A stretch of 64,000 nucleotides of DNA from Opisthorchis felineus (Eukaryota; Platyhelminthes; Trematoda; Opisthorchiida; Opisthorchiidae): positions 206,165 to 270,164 of the forward strand of contig SJOL01007473.1 in the NCBI GenBank assembly GCA_004794785.1, read 5' to 3'. The notes below the pieces were generated by a model, which did no database searches, was not told the DNA's origin, and was given only the letters and a program-made list of their open reading frames with translations. Below, one piece after another: positions 32,561-45,232 of the stretch. How positions within the stretch are numbered: position 1 is the stretch's first letter; every line of letters starts with the position of its first letter. The translations under genes were made by a program, and so were the position numbers.

Positions 32561-32874
32561 ATAGCCATGTAGATCACTTTGATAAAATGTTTGCAAACAC
32601 GAACTATGCGGTTAAAAGTCACCAGACACGAAATGAAATATCTGTAGGGTTTACTATCTTGTCAAAGTTTATCTTCAACCACTTTAACAGAGTTTGGTTA
32701 TTATCTCGTCAATGTTTACCTTCAATCAATCGCATAATTTGTTTAACACATGCACACCCACTATTTCATTCCTGTTTTGATTATATCACGAAAATTCGTT
32801 CCACGCCTAACCACGATTATCTGAATCTTTTCATAATACAAACAATGCAAGCGCATCTTCACACACAAAGTACA

Positions 32875-32916
<42 letters not shown>

Positions 32917-33179
32917 GTGGAACAACGACAGCAGAACGCCGACGCTCGCCACTTCACACAGCACATTGGCCTGAGTCAGTTCAAAGCTACGCACGACTCA
33001 CTGTGCGGGAAAAGTCTTGGCTCGATATCGTTTGGATTTAACGACAAGAACCAGACTAGACTTCAACACCCTCGGTTAAGGCTCTCGTTCAATACAACTG
33101 CGTCCAGCAAACCTCAGCATCACCCACTACAACTTATCAAGCAAAGAACTCGATAAGTCCTTTCTTTTTTGTGTATGCT
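32561..33179. other. Unassigned, contains a 214-codon open frame crossing a microsatellite
   Basis: The frame 32512-33156 begins in Penelope-like tail sequence, crosses the (TA)n array at 32879-32914 (giving a YIYIYI run) and ends without a recognisable domain. It is judged a chance frame. Confidence 0.5.
32879..32914 (+). repeat. (TA)n microsatellite
   Basis: About 18 TA units. Confidence 0.95.
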
Positions 33180-34800
33180 TCGATTGTATTACATTGTCTC
33201 TGGTAGCCACTATACATAACTTGTTTATTAATAGTGTTATTCGCCTTCTGACACTACTTTAAGTAAAACCAATAGCACTATCACATCTCATCTGTACAGA
33301 GCTTGTGAAAAGTGAGCATCCCCAAGCGTCGTCGTCATCATTCCTGAACGTTCACTAAATATTAAGCAACAGTAAACAAACACTGTGCAGCGGCTCCATA
33401 GTTTCCATGGTGATCTTCACCTTCCATCAGATGCTGGGACGGAGCTTGGACATCAGATCAAGACTACTTGCATGTTTCGTCAGTAGTATGCACCGTTAAA
33501 TTAAATTAAATTTGTGTCCACTCCGTGTGAATCCCTTTGCTGAGATTCCATATAGTGTGTAACAGTACCCGGAATTCAGGTCTGCATGACTTGGTTTAGA
33601 TACGTCTATCCATTTTCTGATTGAATGTTCCAACACGAACGTACTAAGTAGGGTGAATTATTCACAACATTGACGGAAGTGAAAAGTGGTTATCCAAGTT
33701 TCAGATAACATCGACTGTGACGTTTTATCAAGATGAAAAAACTGTGGTTTGACTTAGCTTACAAACTCACTGGGCTCATTGGGTTTACTTGGTCTGTTGA
33801 AGCATCATAAGAAGTGATTTTCGTTTTGTCAGGGTGATTTGCCCCAGCCGAATTTGATGCGGCAGCCATTGTATTGAGATTCTCTTCACTGAATGCTCGA
33901 AAATTGCAGTTGTGGCCACCTACTGTGCTCGAGCAAAGGCTCTCAGCGCAACCTGTGAGGTATGGCTTACCATGCGTCGGCTGACACTTCGTTATTCCTA
34001 GACTCCTGCTGTCAAACAACAAGTGGATAACAAGCGAGCAGCTAGTTTCTTGCCAACAGCTGAGGATCGCCACATTTTATGCAGGCCAGAAGGTGCAGCC
34101 GATTAGACCCACAACAAAATGATTAATTCGACTCGTCACTAGAGCTGGCAATCTTTGGTTGGTCCGACAACATGTAGTTCAGCCAGAACCGTTGAATGCC
34201 ATACCCGAATTACGAGTGCCACACGAGAGATAGGATTGGGAATAACCCCGAAACTCTTTTATGTGAAAGAGTTTCGGATTTCTTAACAATAACATCCTGG
34301 AGGAATTAATCCAATCCATTCAGACTTAACCTCGCAAGCCTTATTTTCCCATCAGTAGGCAAGACATACACGTTGGAGTTTGCCCTTTGTCTGTTAGACT
34401 GGCATAGTTTTGAAAATTTGTCGGAAAAGTCTCAAAATTCAATAAGGGGGTAGACACACCGGCTTTCGAATTGAGCGCCATAAGTTAAACAGTATACCCT
34501 GACTGCACACCTACTAAATTTGTTTGCCTGACTGTTATACACGGAGCTAATCGAACGTGGCATCAGCTGATTTAGAGTTTTCAGTAATTTGGATTGTTTA
34601 CCGTGTTTGGTGATTTCGTTGCAAGCGTTCCTCCACCAGATGGGGTGACATATTCGTTGGCTATTATTGTGGTAAATAGCTGAAAGGCAGCGCACCGCTT
34701 GACCATCAGATACTGATGATGGTGGTGGAACGCTTTCGAGAAAACTTGCAATCTCAATGAACAAACCATCCATCAACTCCGCAACCTGACCCACTAATTT
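33180..34800 (-). mobile_element. Penelope-like element, decayed copy (minus strand)
   Basis: Colinear with 27080-28500 on the same strand. The pair VIHLLFDSRSLGIT (about 34040-33995) and VVHLLFDSRGSGIT aligns, as do the CCTACTAAATTTGTTTGCCTGAC segment (34514) and the tail at 33620-33730. The RT N-terminal block is missing here. The open frames at 34432-34794 and 33759-34073 are remnants. Confidence 0.65.
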
Positions 34801-36000
34801 CCTGCTCCCTATATAAATTCAAATGGACTAATTACATTTCAAATTATCCCAATTTTTTTCTATTGATATAAACCTGGTAGCCTTCATCTATATATAACCT
34901 TGGCAAAACTGGCTTTTTAGGTGAGCCCTGCTGTAACAAATTCTCTGATTTATCATCGATGGAAATGCATTTCTGAGCGCGCTTTCCGAGGAAATCATGA
35001 TGATAACTTTGGCAGGCGCAGTAATTTCAGAGTGCTACTCGTTTTGACATGCCAAGATATGCCCTGAGACAAATGTGGACTCAGGTGTGAATTGAAGGAC
35101 CTTGAATTTGTCATTCACTCTGGAGCGGTTTCAGTGTTGTCTGTGGGAGGAACCCTTCTGTCACTCCGCGGATAATGGCATCCTAAGCTTATATTTTTAT
35201 TACACTTCTGCTGTCTTCGACTGTGGCCGGAATCGTTGACTTTAAATTAACAAGTATTCGTGTCGATGTTTGACCAAGTGAATTTGCCAAATGCCAACTT
35301 CATTTACGTTAAGCGGTTACCAAAATTCTCCGGAAAATGTGATATTTCATGCCGTCACTGAAATTCTCATACGGTTCAAATGCTTGCCCCTGATAGCACA
35401 CCAATCAGCTGAATATCGAACACCGACGTTTGTGTTCTGTACAGTTTAATTTCCAAATTTGCATGGACGGATAGCCGAGCCACCGAGAAAATCTACGTCA
35501 ATTCTCACAAGGATATTATTGTTGGTGAACTGTTTTAGGGGTCTTTTCCACAAGGTAGATTTTTGATTGGTGAGTGCATTGCAACGGGGGAGATTTCTGT
35601 CACATTTAAAGGGTGAGAATCGTGAAATTTGAAGAAAAAATATTCGTCGAATACTGACTTTGGAAATAAGAAAGCGAACGGTCTTGGTATCCATTTTATG
35701 TAGAATTGTTTGACCAGATGTCAGATAATGAAAACAGTTGGATCATCCATGGCATGAACAGAAGAGTGCTCAGTTGTCACGGTAATGCTTCTTGTGAACG
35801 CTTTTGAGTCTACACGGGGGGATACTTATGGTCAGCCTAGTCCAAGAAGCTACCGAAGTGATTCGTGAGTTCAGGCCATTCGCCATGGTTTAAAGGCGCC
35901 CCACTCTATAGATTTAACTGTGGGAACAAAAGCCATCTTGGCCCACATGTTCACGTTAATCCATAAAAAATGTGGGACACAGGTAAGCCACTACTGGATG
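34801..36000. repeat. Dispersed repeat (35010-35180 shared with 18895-19040), otherwise unassigned
   Basis: Besides the shared segment, nothing recognisable was found. The 82-codon minus frame at 35446-35694 has no motif. Confidence 0.4.
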
Positions 36001-38209
36001 TCCAGGAACCCAGATCAGAAAACTTCGTTTGGGTTGCATTGAAGCACAACGTTATTGGTGACTTGCCTGAATCTTTTGTTCGGACAATTTTTGATAGCTG
36101 GCAAACTCGATGAGCATTCGCGAAGGTCTGATGAACATAAATGTGTCCACACGCCTACCTTGATGGTGTGTACCGAAGAAAAAGGAACTGGTTCGTTTTT
36201 TGCACTGATGGACTTGAGTTTACATTGTATGTGGCAGGGGCTGTCGGTTGTACATGAGGTGCTCTGAAGGAGAGTAGTTTTTGTGATCCCAGACCGATTC
36301 AACTACCTTAGTTTAAGCTTCGGCTCTAAGAGTAATTTATTACAGAAAAATTGGGTATAAGTTTTCTAGCTCAGATTTTATTCTTGGCATCCACAACCGT
36401 ACTCGCAAAAGCACGAAAGTTCTGATTATGTCAAGGAGCTGTGTATTAAGCTATTGATAAAAAATCTGGCGACGGTAATAGAGATATCCAGTAGGGGTTC
36501 GCGGATAATCTTGTTTGTCCATAAATTAATTTGCGTTGAAAATTTACCGGAGAGGAATCAAACCTTGATTATTCCTCTGGAACGTGTTGCCCCAATGACC
36601 GAGTAGATCAGCAAAATATTTTTGATAATCCACAGTAGAAAAAGCTCTTTTCATAGCTTCAGTGAGTTCATCGTCATGATAAGTGTGCACATTTTGATGA
36701 GGAACTACTTAAGTTTGCCCAAAAATGAGGCCCCTCTGATTCATCCAGAACTGTTCTGGAAGCAACCAACTGCAGAAACAGTCGCTGATAACAGCAATGG
36801 TGTGGATTCCTTTAGCAGGTGTAGAGATTGATAGATTTGATTGCGCAGAGCACCATGGAAGCGCGACCTGTCCTCCTGAAAATCTTAGCGAAAGCTCAGC
36901 ACAACTCAGTGAGACATTCCTGATTTATTGTGCAAAGAGCATGGTTTGTAATGGTAAAATGCTGGTAACTGAACTTAGGAAGGGCCAAGTTGTTGAAACG
37001 TCTCACCTCAAATTGCCTACATAATTCGAAATCCAGAAGAATGTAAGACAACCGAAAACTTGTGGTTATGTGAGTACATAAACTCAAACAGCTAACATAA
37101 CTGCACGATCGATAGTAAAAACTAAAAACTCTGCTTGAAGAATACACACCAAAGCATAGTTTACGATATTGCACCTTAGAGATCACGGTTTCAGATTTAA
37201 CCGCGTTTAGATTTTGCACCCTACTAAATTTCTTAGCACTACGGACGATCGAAAAATAATGTTATCCTGGCGGGAATACGATTTTAGTGTAGCCCAAACA
37301 GCTCCCCTCCCATAGCACTAATTAGCCGTAATTAGCGAACCAGTAATAACTCTTATGTGCTGCGTACACTTTCACAAGAAATACAAACTTTGCCTTGGAG
37401 TTACCAGTTCTCTTCGAGTATCAGCGAGACTATAAAAGATGTGTTTGGTACACGGGCAGCCTAGCAAATCACAATGATCTAAATTAGCTGAGCTAGCATT
37501 GAGAAAAAAAATATTGAACCGAAAAACACCCTATATTGCATCCTAATCAGAATAATTAGATAAAACTTTCAGCCTGATGATGAAATAGGGTATGTATGCT
37601 TAGTAGATCCAACACACGTGCCTCGCTGTCAATCCCCATTAGACAGACAGATATGATAATCTGACCTGGAATAGGCTTGTCATGTATGGTTGACATGACC
37701 TGGTCTGTAGACGTCTATCCCGCACATGAAATATCTGCGGAAACAGATACGGATATTGTGTCCTAGGTTGTAGTGAGCTCGTTTTTATCCGAATTCGTAA
37801 TGCTCGTGATTATTTGGTAGCGGTTACCTCGTCCTCTAAGCTCAACGAGCTCCCACCGGGTCAGTTCACACTGCAGCAATTTTGACACTCGATTTGATAT
37901 TGGGCGACTGAAAACTTCGCTGATTTAGCGGAGAAATTAGTGTGTGCGTGTATAGTGATTTTAAGCATCTTCTTATTCATACGTCCGACTTTCTTGTAAA
38001 ACTACAGTAGGACAGTGGGTTATGTGGTTCTCTCTTTCACTTGACGATATATGTATTTAGGTTCTCATGTTTGTCCTTCAATATCTACCAAAATCCCAGA
38101 GATTAATTACCACAGTTACGATTTTCACTGCATTCCTTTCATGTACAATCCCCGATCCCTACTCAGTGTACAGAAAACAGAAATTTAATCCAAATTTAAG
38201 TGTAACAAA
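36001..38209. other. No recognisable gene or repeat
   Basis: Open frames up to about 107 codons occur on both strands without known motifs. No copy elsewhere in the window was noticed. Confidence 0.4.
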
Positions 38210-38414
38210 GCATGCGTGCCGGAAACTCAAATGTGACACCTCAACTTAGGTATTTGCGAGCTCACGACTAGTTCCTGACCTGACAGACAGCTTGTTTGCG
38301 TGCTGTGCACCTTGTTCTACGAGGTAAATCAGCCATGGGCCTATATTTACACAACCCATTGTCGCATCGCTCCTTGACCGCATACGCGGATTCAAGTGAA
38401 TTTGCTGAACAAAG

Positions 38415-38753
38415 TCACGATCCAGAAGATGTTCCAGTCAGTAAACTTTCCAGCTGCATCAAAAATCGTATTGCCAACAGCCGCGATTTTACCGTAACGC
38501 GACAATTACAGGACATCGGGCGTTGATCGAATCCAATCATATCTTGGCAATACACTTTACACTGTAAATCTGCACACTCGTTTTCAACACAGAAACACCT
38601 GAAGGGCGGTGCTTGCAGGTGAATGCACCCAAACTGCTTTTCTTGCCCAAGACCAAAAAGTGGCACAGTTAAATTGTTTGGCGCTTTTACTCTACCTTGT
38701 ACAACGTGTGCCATGTCGAACTTAGGCACCATAGAATCCTCACCTCCCATCAT
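38415..38753 (-). pseudogene. Cysteine-rich open frame of unknown function, partner DNA at 4290-4630
   Basis: The 112-codon minus frame contains a cysteine-dense stretch (FRCFCVENECADLQCKVYCQ, then PMSCNCRV). The partner DNA at 4250-4710 is clearly homologous and keeps an open frame over its second half (GFDQWPLCRSCPVTAPSR, 4504 onward), but its first half is interrupted. The retained frame in part of both copies hints at former coding sequence. The family is unknown and no start context or splice sites were established. Confidence 0.3.
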
Positions 38754-40191
38754 GACTACTGGATGCCAGTTAGTAGGATGCGGGTAAACTAGGTTGCGTA
38801 GGTGGTTGTTAGTTTATCCGATGAGCTGTTTCACAAACCACCGAGGGGATATCAATGCCTTGTTCGTAAGCGGAGTGCAAGTGCTTCGACGCTAATTCGT
38901 TGTTTCCGTTTTGTACGAGCCTTTATGAATTCAACATCACGCGTCTTTTCAAAATGGCGAACTTGGAGTTCCCAAAAGAACAACTTACATCCAGGAGTGA
39001 GTCAGTTCAGTTTTGCTTAGGTTTCATTATTATCAGATCTTCCATATCTACGAACAGTTTTCGGATTGAGTTAATCGTTTTTCAGACGAATGCAAGTTCG
39101 TACCACGGCCACACAGGTTTCAGCATAGTGAATGTGCTATGTAACACACTAGTTGACGGACCTGAGTTCTTTACATTTTGAGGCCTGATAAATAAGGTAA
39201 TTCTCAGAGCGAACACCCTGTGAGCTAAGATGTTTGAGTCCGCATCTGATATCCCAAATATTGGATGGCTGGCAGTTTAGATAACTGCTTCGTCACGCCT
39301 CGCGGTTCAACATTCACGACCGTTTCGTTCCTTCAGGAATTGTGGAATGTAGAGCTATTCAGACTAGAATGATAATGAAATGTTTCAACTTCCCGATATC
39401 AAAGTGGTAAAAATGCAATGCAGAACTCTCATGGGTAATGACCTGGAAAAAATGTTTCTGCCACCACAGACCGTTCAAGTAGGCGATTTTATCAGAAATT
39501 TTATTACCATCGCAGTTGGGCAGGTGACGCACTATCGCAGCATACTATCCAATGAGTCAATCCATTCGGATGAGAACAGTGAAAACCAAAATGTAAACTA
39601 ACCAAACCCCAAACATGAATGATAATTCAAAATGTATCCACGATGGAGCAAGAATATTTATCAGCCGTCCCATATGTGTCACAACCAGAATTGGGACCAC
39701 GTTGTGATTAGTTGCACTTCGAAACACTGACGAATCAAATTAGCTGTTGTCTTTTTGCAGAATCCCTAATCCGTTTGCTTTAACTGAAGTCGACCCTCTC
39801 TTACTCATCGACATTGATTCTTGTGTCATTTACACCACTGTCATACCGAACTCCGTATCCTTTCAAATTCCGATAGCTGAGCAATTTTGGCCAGGACAAT
39901 CTGTGATCCTGTAGAAATGAACAAAAGATTTGATCGCTTGGTCCACACCTGCTTGAAACATTTCATATTCTCGACAGTCTTCTATGAGAGATTTTTTATC
40001 TTTCCTGAAATTTCTCAAGGAGGTGACTCGTCGTCAAAAACACAAATAATCCAAACACGAATATCATAGATAATTCATCAAATAAACAAGAACAACTTGA
40101 GGAACTCAGAAATTTTGGGCGACTAGCTGGACAGCTCAATGGTTACAATAAGTTGTGAGATTTTTGGACATATAGATGATATTCTCGTCCT

Positions 40192-40416
40192 TTCGTTTAT
40201 GATCTTGAACTCAATGCACGGACTGACTTGATGCCAGACGACAATCGACGTTATTGGACAACTTTATCTTTATGGGAAGATGGATTACTGGAGCAAATAA
40301 TCATTTATCCAATAAGTGTAGGTATCGTTAAGTTATTCGTGCATATAAAAATTCATGAAACAAGGGTCTTGAAAAGTACGGAGGTGAGATGCATCGAATG
40401 TTGGAGGATAGACTAA
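40192..40416 (+). pseudogene. Remnant of coding exon (YDLExxARxDLM), partner at 3020-3277 minus
   Basis: The frame PFVYDLELNARTDLMPDDNRR is followed by WTTLSLWEDGLLEQ and a hydrophobic continuation. In the same frame upstream two TGA codons occur (40156-40158 and 40177-40179), so the left side is broken or is intron. Protein family not assigned. Confidence 0.3.
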
Positions 40417-40956
40417 AGAATCCAAGTCTGACCAGAAGATCACTTCTGATTAATACCGGATGTACGAAATTTCCACATCAAGGATTCGTATGTGTTACTG
40501 GAACACACAGAAAGAATTGTCAAATAATCTTCAACTACGGGATAATCGAGTCTGACTAGCATACGCTGTCGGAATTGCCATCAGTGAACTCAGCTGTAAT
40601 TCCTCGGTTCAAGCACCGTAACTTATCAGCCAACGTGGATTTTGATATTGCTATCATAGTTAGATAAGCACGTTCCATATTTCTATCGACGTGGTTTTCG
40701 CCGACACCGCTTATCATGCATAAAGTTTCAAATAGCCGAAAATACCGACTACCCGATTCCGTCTCCCAGTCCATAATGTGCCAACATTTACGTGGTTTTG
40801 ATTGGCATACTCATTTATCATTCCCTAGAATGTCGTTCGCTAAATGATAACACCAACCAAATACGGTAACCATCGCAATAGCTTTGAGTAGTTCCACTTA
40901 CCAGACCACTTATCTTCAAGAAGAAGTATATGATGTAGCAATGATGGCAGCCATGG

Positions 40957-40964
<8 letters not shown>

Positions 40965-41003
<39 letters not shown>
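40965..41003 (+). repeat. (TA)n microsatellite
   Basis: About 19 TA units after a TACATA lead-in. Confidence 0.95.
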
Positions 41004-41007
<4 letters not shown>

Positions 41008-41869
41008 CAGAATCACGCACTTTAAGAAATGATCGTCAACCATGTAAATTTAACTGCTCAGTTTTAATCGGGTATCACGGTTCCCTTTGCAATACTGGGA
41101 ATAAATCCAGTCCAGGGAAGTTTATTTTTTGCATGAGGAGAATCTTAAAGCTGGAACCACGAAGGTGTTTGGGATGACAGTGGGACATTAGAGGGTAGTT
41201 CGGTAACCTGGTAAGTGAGTGTTGGCAAGATTTTTCAAGGCCTACATAATCTACTGTGACAGTGTTATAGCTTATAAATCTCAGCTGTCGATAATTGAAG
41301 TCTATTGCGCATCAATGAAGTGGAATAGATCGATTCTAATTCTTCAATGATCGTTGACAAGGAGATTAGTCAACTTTGTATTTCCTCCAGTTAGGTGAGG
41401 CCAGTCCATACTGACAACTTGGGACTTCCTGTGCATCAACGAAACAAATGCACATTTGAAGGCACCAAATCAACTGACTCTTAACACAACGACTGAAAAG
41501 GTAAAATATGGCCTGGGGACAAGCGGGGGTTTCGTCCATGTTCATGAATTAGGTACAAGGAAGGTCAGTTTAAGCACAGAATTTGATATTGAAATAAGCT
41601 GGATAACTAGGAGTCACGTTTTGCCTTGATGAAGACATTCTACACAAATTTTTAAGTTGACCAGGTGTCACAAGAAGAATTATTAGATGACCGATGTACC
41701 AGGCAAAATGTGATTGGGTGCTATCTTAACCAATCCAAATCTATGGGCCCCACGAGATGGAGTAGTATCGATCCAGCGGCTTCGCCCAACACTATTGGAT
41801 ATAAAACGTGAAAACAACATTCGCAATATCAATCTTGTAGTTAGGTCGACACAGACAGCAGGAATGCTT

Positions 41870-41962
41870 TTCCTCTATGGCCTTCTAGCAATTATCTTGC
41901 ACCAGGTACCAAAGACTCAGGGTATCAAAAACGGTGAGCATGATGACAGTAAAATTGTTTTC
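41870..41962 (+). pseudogene. Short conserved open frame shared with 1270-1363 (minus)
   Basis: The frame reads MLFLYGLLAIILHQVPKTQG and continues KNGEHDDSKIVF. The inverted partner reads MLYLCGILAIILHQIPNTQG and KNGEHNGGKIFL. About three quarters of residues agree. The hydrophobic start resembles a signal or anchor segment, but it lies on the strand opposite to the splice-donor exon and may be slow divergence by chance. Confidence 0.2.
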
Positions 41963-42203
41963 GTTTATTTGAAACAAACACTGCTATATGATTAGCATGT
42001 ATAATTACTATCAACTTGGAATGTTGAGACGAATTTGGAACATAACTGTTCATAACTGTTCATTTTATTGAGCAAAAACACTTTGCACGTAACCATGTCG
42101 CGCAGCAAATCAGTCATATTTTTTGTTCTCCCCTCAAAGGGACTTTTCTGAATTACTCTACTTCCAGTGGACGCGCTGAACACTCTTCTAAATATTTACT
42201 CAC

Positions 42204-42300
42204 CTGGTCGTAAGTTACTATGTTTGACATTGTTGGAATAATTGACGCTTCAAGAGTGAAGTAACTTTTGACCAAAATATACGAAATATAAATTCTGAGT
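42204..42300 (-). pseudogene. Candidate exon 3' part with splice donor, partner of 955-1049
   Basis: The minus-strand frame ...RPPDVQLRIYIS...SIIPTMSNIVTYDQ ends at CAG|GTGAGTA (donor on minus at 42203-42202). The frame is open for about 45 codons upstream. See the plus-strand partner for the comparison. Confidence 0.35.
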
Positions 42301-43193
42301 TGAACATCAGGAGGCCGTAATAAGTTACCAGAGGATTACTTGCTTCCTTGCTGTTTGTTGGGAGTTCATTAGGCAGGATGTAAATCAAAAGCCCGAAGAT
42401 CGGACGGTGAGAGAAATGATGGGGTTCTATGAAATTTCAAAAATAATTTCCGGGGTGTAGGCTTTTCATGATAGGTTCCATCCAATAAAAACAGAAAGTA
42501 GAAAATTAATATACATGTGTTTGAAAATAACATCTGTGTGTATACTGAAAATCTCATTAAACGAATGCGCCAGTTTTGAAGCATGTTCTGGAGAATCAGT
42601 CAAAGTTTTTACATGATACCACCAATTGGCTGCTATGAAGTGGCCAATCAAAGATGACACAGCTGTCACTATGTCATTCAAAAAGGCAGAGCTCCCCAAA
42701 GCAGACTAGCACAATCCCGCTAGATTTCAGGGACAACCCCGAAGCACTCTCGCGTGCCACGGAGTACCCCGTAGGGAAATTCACTTGACTTATCCAGCCG
42801 TATGTCACCAAGTCCAACGCATTGCACAACCAAGACTCAATAACAAACAGAATGCCCGAGGTTTGCAAGGTGTCAAAATGTTGGTAGCCCAAATGCGTTT
42901 AATGACAACTAAACTGGTTATTTTTAATCGATTTGTTGTCATCGGCAACACCATTCTAAGAGGCCCCCTCCTTGCGCGCAAGAGTGCGCAAAACCAATAC
43001 AAATATACTGATGATCCTCACTGATAACCAGCCGGACTAATCTTAGGATCAACGTTGGTATCATGAAATCTTATGTCCCATCCCCCCACAATGAAATTCA
43101 TCGCAATAATATTCTCTATTTGACGCCAACTTTTGGCCCCTGTTTGGCACCCGACTAGCCAGGTGGCTGCAAACTGTACTACTTTAACTCAAG

Positions 43194-43820
43194 CCGAAGT
43201 TGACTTCAGCTAGTAGCCAGATGGATGTAGACACAAATTCTTGAATACAAGGCAGTCGAAATCCAGGCTTGTATTTCAAAAGGTTCTCGAAAAGCAGGGA
43301 ATTCGATTAACAAATAAGCCGAAGTACATACCAGATGCAAGGAAATGAGAACACAACAAATCAGATTTCCAGTTGATCAGTGTAACTGTCCAAAAAACAC
43401 CTCAGAAGCGGCCAATTAAGTTAGACTAATTCGATACTGTTTAGAAACCACATAAATACAGGGAGAAAAAGGAGAATTCACCCACCAAACAATACACTAA
43501 TAATATCATCCCGACTGGCGATGAAACATCTGCTACCATATGTGAAGCTCGGAGAGACACCAATAACTACTGATATATTCAGATTTTCAGTTAACCAGAC
43601 TGCTGATGGTTGGTGTCTTCTCGATTCTCACTGACTTCCGAAAAGTAGGTGATAACCAGGAAGCCATAAATTGGCAAGTTCAACTGAGGCCCGCACCAAC
43701 TATTCAATGGCATATATTATATCTGACCCAGACAAGGCGCTTCCTGTACTCTAGCACAACACATATGGGCGGAAAATGATCGGAGTAGCTAAAGATCACC
43801 AGCGAACAATCCAAAGATTG

Positions 43821-43852
<32 letters not shown>

Positions 43853-45230
43853 TGCGTCTCACAAATGATAGGAATTCCCATCAGAAGGAGATTCTCGCAA
43901 CCCGGGCAAGAATTCGCTATAAGTGTGTGTTTGATTTCGATTAATGCGGTTTGATAATTCTAAGGAATGGACGAGAATCAGTTGCTCAGTAGAGGAGATA
44001 ATTCGCTGGAAATCAGGTCTCCCACGTGAGTCCAAACTGCTAATAGCAATTTTCACATCCTATCAAAAAGTAACTGGGGATGTTTATATACCAACGGAAT
44101 ATCGGCTGTATCATAAAGAGCCATTCTTAAATTCTCCCAGTTGACCTGAAGCAAATCGTGAAACCAAGTTGAATGCCGTTAGAAAAGCGTCAGCTTGCTA
44201 GAAGAAGGGCAGGCTGTTCACAATGTAATAATGCGAAAGTTGACATGATCACAATATCCATGCACACAAGAAACTCTTCACCCTAATTCATTTTTGTTAA
44301 GATTAATTGAGACGGAGCTGTTCTACGGGTTCAAACTTGATAATGTAAGCAACGTGGTCGTGTTAGATATTTATAAGCCGTTGACAATATTGGGTGCATT
44401 TGATTTTGCTATCCCAACGGATTTACCCACACTCAAGTAGACCTTTAATTCGTGGCATAAATTGCCTTCCTCCCCTATCAAAACAGATGGTGAATCACCT
44501 TCTATGGAAAGCACAGCCGGAACTCATACGAGACATTGAGATCTTCAGATGACCACACACTTGCATTGGAATCATCCAAAGTCGTTACCTGTCGTGGTCA
44601 GAGGACGTAACTCCTGGTCTCCGTGACAGTAATGACCAAGCACTGAAGGCTAAATTAATGTACTCAATAAAAGCTTGGAATAGCAGTCAGAATGTTTTGA
44701 TTCTCCTACACAACTCATTACAAAACAGATATTCCTCATTGTTTTATGTCACCAGTCGTTCCGTGTACCCCCACTCCGTTTTAAATGATTGTCACTCTAG
44801 GCAATAGCGAAGTGCGGCGGTTCGCAAAATGTCCCATTCAAATTGTGAACTGGAACGCGTTTTACCCTGTGAACAACCCTAACTATTATATATTCCAATT
44901 TGAAGTGTTTAGAGTAAACCGAAATGGTACAGTCTTCACTCTGTCACCCCTTTCACTCTAATCGAATCAAGTGCGATGCTTACTCAATGCGCGTTGGTTT
45001 CTTTTAAATTTGGCCTGTCGCAAGGGTTTGTCACTGCATGTGAATTGTCCGTTATTCTGTTGATATGAAGTACATACCTACCGTTTCATCGTTTCACCAA
45101 AGTTATCTAACCCACAGTTGTGCAATATAGAAATGCTAAGTTCACAACCTCGAGCACTTCACCATTATCTCACTTCGAGGTCTCTTTTATCGGAATTTGC
45201 ACACGGCGAAACCTTCATCCTAATGAACGA
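43194..45230. other. No recognisable gene; contains (TA)n at 43823-43850
   Basis: Apart from the microsatellite no repeat copy or coding motif was recognised. The region just before 45233 is expected to hold upstream exons or introns of the zinc-finger gene, but none could be identified. Confidence 0.4.
43823..43850 (+). repeat. (TA)n microsatellite
   Basis: About 14 TA units. Confidence 0.95.
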
Positions 45231-45232
45231 TA

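Larger units (their letters stand above)
38210..43193 (-). repeat. Right arm of ~5-kb diverged inverted duplication (partner 1-4850)
   Basis: This is colinear on the minus strand with 1-4850, with the anchors listed there. The partner runs into the left window edge, so the true arm may extend beyond 43193. Identity varies along the arm, best at 3280-3410 with 40120-40000. Confidence 0.8.

Noticed and set aside
32512..33156. Longest open frame of the window (214 codons)
   Set aside because: It runs through a (TA)n array, starts in Penelope-like tail DNA, has no domain and no paralogue. The length is explained by the stop-free TA run and chance.
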